From assembly GCF_001540865.1 (NCBI RefSeq), contig NC_033633.1, forward strand, positions 4,070,158 to 4,134,157: a DNA stretch of 64,000 nt, read 5' to 3'. This stretch comes from Ananas comosus. Its lineage: Eukaryota > Streptophyta > Magnoliopsida > Poales > Bromeliaceae. Of the stretch, positions 61,742 to 64,000 are shown in pieces. Each line of letters starts with the position of its first letter. Position 1 is the first letter of the stretch. The notes beneath the pieces are model-generated. The model ran no database searches. It worked only from the letters and a program-made list of their open reading frames with translations, and was not told the DNA's origin. A program made the position numbers and the translations under genes.

Positions 61742-63010
61742 ATGCCATTGGCCGAGAGCTGCCACTCCGCGGGCTTCTCCTGGCTCGTCAAGTCCTGCAT
61801 CCCCGAACCCCCGCCACCACATCTCCCCCGACCCCTCACACCCCCCTCCTCCTCCTCCTCCTCCTCGTAATCCTACACTAATCCTGGCCGCCTTCCGACG
61901 CGCGATCCTCCCGAATCCCCGCCCTCCCCGACGACCTCCTCCTCCCCTGCCTCTCCGCGTGCCGCCCTCCTCCCTCCCCTCGCTCCCCCTCGTCTCCCGC
62001 GCTTCTCCCGCCCTCCCCTCCCCCCTCCTTCCTCCCCCTCCGCGCTCCCTCGCCACCTCCGCCCCTCCCTCCTCTCCTCTCCCCACAACGCCTCCCTCTC
62101 CTCCGCCTCCCTCCCCCTAATCACCGCCTCCCCTCCTCCCGTTCTTGTGCGTCTCCTCCCCCCTCCCTCTCCCGCTCCACCCCTCCTCCTCCTCCTCCTC
62201 CTCCTCCTTCTCCCCACGCCCGCGCCGTCGCCCTCGGCCGCTTCGTCTACCTCATCGGCCGCGCCGCCTCCCTCCGCCTCGACCTCCTCACCGGCTCCCT
62301 CTCCCCGGCGCCCACCCTCTTCCCGCCCAGCGTTTCGCGGCAGCCGCCGTCGCCGGAAAGATCTACGTCGCCGGCGGCTCGCCCGCGCCCGCGCGTCGAG
62401 GAGTACGACGCCGCCGCGACGCCTGGCGCGTCGTCGCCGAGGCCCACGCCGCCGCTACGGCTGCGTACGGCCGCCGCCCTGCCGGCGTGTTCTACGTCGC
62501 CGGCGCCCCCGGGTCGCGGGGACGAGCTGGACGCGCGCCGCGTACGCCGCTCGGTCGACGCGTTCCTCTCGGGCCGGGGCGTGGGTGCGGCCGCGTCCCT
62601 CGGCCAGAGCGGCGGCGGCGGTCCCCGGGGGCGGTGCGTCGCGGGGCGTGCGCGCCGGGGAGCACGTGTACGTGTGGCGACCACCGGTGGAGCTCTCTCC
62701 TTCTGGGTGGAGGGGGTGGGCGCGGCCGCAGGGGGGATGGACCCGCTCGAGCCGCCGCCGGCCGGGCCGCTTCCGGCTCGGTGGGGCGCTCCGGTTCAGC
62801 TGCGCCGCCGTTGGCACCGACAAGGTGGCGGCGCTCGTCCACGTCGCCGCCGTGAGAGGCGGCGCCGGCGCCGCCGACGCCACCGCCGCCGTGGCGGACG
62901 CGGCGGATGGCGCCGTCCTCGTCTACGACATCCCGAGCGGCGGGTGGACCCGCGGGCCCGACCTACCCCCGGGGTTCCGCCGCGCTGCGTGCGTCGGCGT
63001 CGAGTACTAA
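61742..63010 (+). pseudogene. F-box/kelch-repeat protein (SKIP25-like), frame-broken
   Basis: Related proteins are substrate-binding subunits of SCF ubiquitin ligases. Recognisable pieces, in order but in different frames: 'IPALPDDLLLPCLS' (F-box start, 61915), 'RVPPSSLPSLPLVSR' (F-box, 61956), 'ALGRFVYLIG' (62230), 'RFAAAAVAGKIYVAGG' (kelch, ~62331), 'VEEYDAAA' (62395), 'DAWRVVAEA' (~62425), 'AGVFYVAG' (kelch), 'DELDARRVRRSVDAF', 'GAWVRPRP', 'ATTGGALSFWVEG', and 'RFSCAAVGTDKVAALVHVAA' up to 'GGWTRGPDLPPGFRRAACVGVEY' ending at the stop 63008-63010. At least ten frame changes are needed in 1.1 kb, and the first frame stops at 61868. Motifs are well conserved, so recent decay or sequencing error in very GC-rich DNA are both possible. 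Confidence 0.75.
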
Positions 63011-63576
63011 CATGCGCCGCCTCGTTCGGGAAATGGACGACACGTGTTTCATCGTATTTGGCTAGCACGGAGGGCCCACCGTTCAACTAATCATCAATCG
63101 AGGGGAGTCCATTAACATTTTCTTTTCTTTTCTTTTTTAAAATTGGGATGATTACTTATTTTAGATTGATCTAGGGATTAGGGTTGATTGAGATTTTGAA
63201 AGTAATCATAGTTGTCATTACTTATTTATTTAGCTCTCTTTCGAGAATCCAAGCAGGGCACTGGGGCCGGGTGCTGCTTTTGACTAAAACAAAGAGCATC
63301 GGATTCCGTACGAAATAAGAATGCAGCATTTCACAGTTGTTTGTTCCCCTCTAGCATGCCTTTTTGTAAAAAAAAAAAGTTTTTAATTTAATTTTTTTAA
63401 AAAATATTTTTAATCTAGACTTACTTTTATGGATTAGGAAAAAATATAAATTAATAATTTTTATATGAATTTATATGTAAATTGAGAGAAAAATTATTTT
63501 TTTCTCCCTCCTCTCCCATTTTTCAAGACCTCTCTCTCACTCTCTCAGCCTCTCTCTCTCTCTCCTCACCAACCAC

Positions 63577-63626
<50 letters not shown>

Positions 63627-63665
63627 ACTTTGCTTCTCTCCTTGGGTTCCTTTCTTTTCTTTCAC

Positions 63666-63711
<46 letters not shown>

Positions 63712-64000
63712 AGCTCAAAAGGGAGAGGGGGATTGAAAAGACAAGAGCCATGGAGAGTTATATTCTTCCAACCCCCCAATCTCTTCATGCTGTTCTTTTA
63801 CTGGGATAGGGGGGGTTGGCTCATTAATGTGTGAACAGGATGCTGGTAGCAGTGGAGGCCCTCCTCTTTTACCCTGTCTCTTTTATTGTATGGGTCACCA
63901 CTTTCCATGCTTCAAACTAGCTAATTAACAAAAAGAAAAAAATTTAAAGGGCTAAATTGTATTATTAAAAGATGGCTAAATTATAGAAAACCTTCTTATA
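63011..64000. other. 3' flank with CT microsatellites
   Basis: No further gene is seen. Two (CT)n blocks occur at 63580-63621 and 63667-63702 within a C+T-rich region starting at 63505. The frames over them are low-complexity artefacts. Confidence 0.5.

Noticed and set aside
61736..62217. Minus-strand glycine/arginine-rich frames
   Set aside because: Antisense of the GC-rich F-box/kelch locus.

Overview
This is a nuclear segment of a flowering-plant genome, most likely a monocot. The evidence is three intron-split housekeeping genes with plant-type products, GC-rich exons set in AT-rich intergenic DNA, and about 70-80% of the window occupied by transposon remnants of typical plant families. 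I could not fix the species. A commelinid such as pineapple would fit, but that is a guess.

Genes. Three protein-coding genes can be assembled exon by exon. (1) A beta-tubulin (447 aa, 3 coding exons, minus strand, 10110 to 6795) with a probable 5'-UTR intron and a TATA box near 10780. (2) The RNA polymerase subunit RPB5/RPABC1 (206 aa, 4 exons, plus strand, 16959-27163), whose introns 1 and 3 are swollen by nested insertions. (3) A B-type mitotic cyclin (455 aa, 9 exons, plus strand, 32118-34919) with a destruction box, two MSA-like promoter elements and a probable GC-AG intron. A fourth locus (61742-63010) encodes the F-box and kelch motifs of a SKIP25-like protein, but the reading frame changes at least ten times, so it is either a pseudogene or badly sequenced.

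Region by region. 1-6.8 kb holds a CACTA end, a decayed Copia gag carrying a solo LTR, a second Copia solo LTR and AT-rich DNA. 6.8-11 kb is beta-tubulin. 11.7-16.8 kb has a gypsy-type solo LTR, a hAT-like element, a Helitron and a MULE-like MITE. 17-27 kb is RPB5. 28-31.8 kb has a solo LTR, a hAT-like element and a large fold-back element with 9-bp target duplications. 32-35 kb is cyclin B. 35.4-37.1 kb has a MULE-like and a CACTA element. 37.8-42.3 kb is a large inverted duplication next to an assembly gap. 45.8-53.3 kb is a dense stack of related long-TIR elements with 8-9-bp target duplications, nested in one another. 52.7-59.6 kb is a Copia element broken up by gypsy-like and CACTA insertions. 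61.7-63 kb is the F-box/kelch locus, followed by CT microsatellites.

The genes do not form a functional cluster. The most informative content is the transposon stratigraphy: many elements have exact target-site duplications readable here, one insertion has an empty paralogous site in the same window, one MITE family sits in introns of two different genes, and two places look like assembly artefacts.
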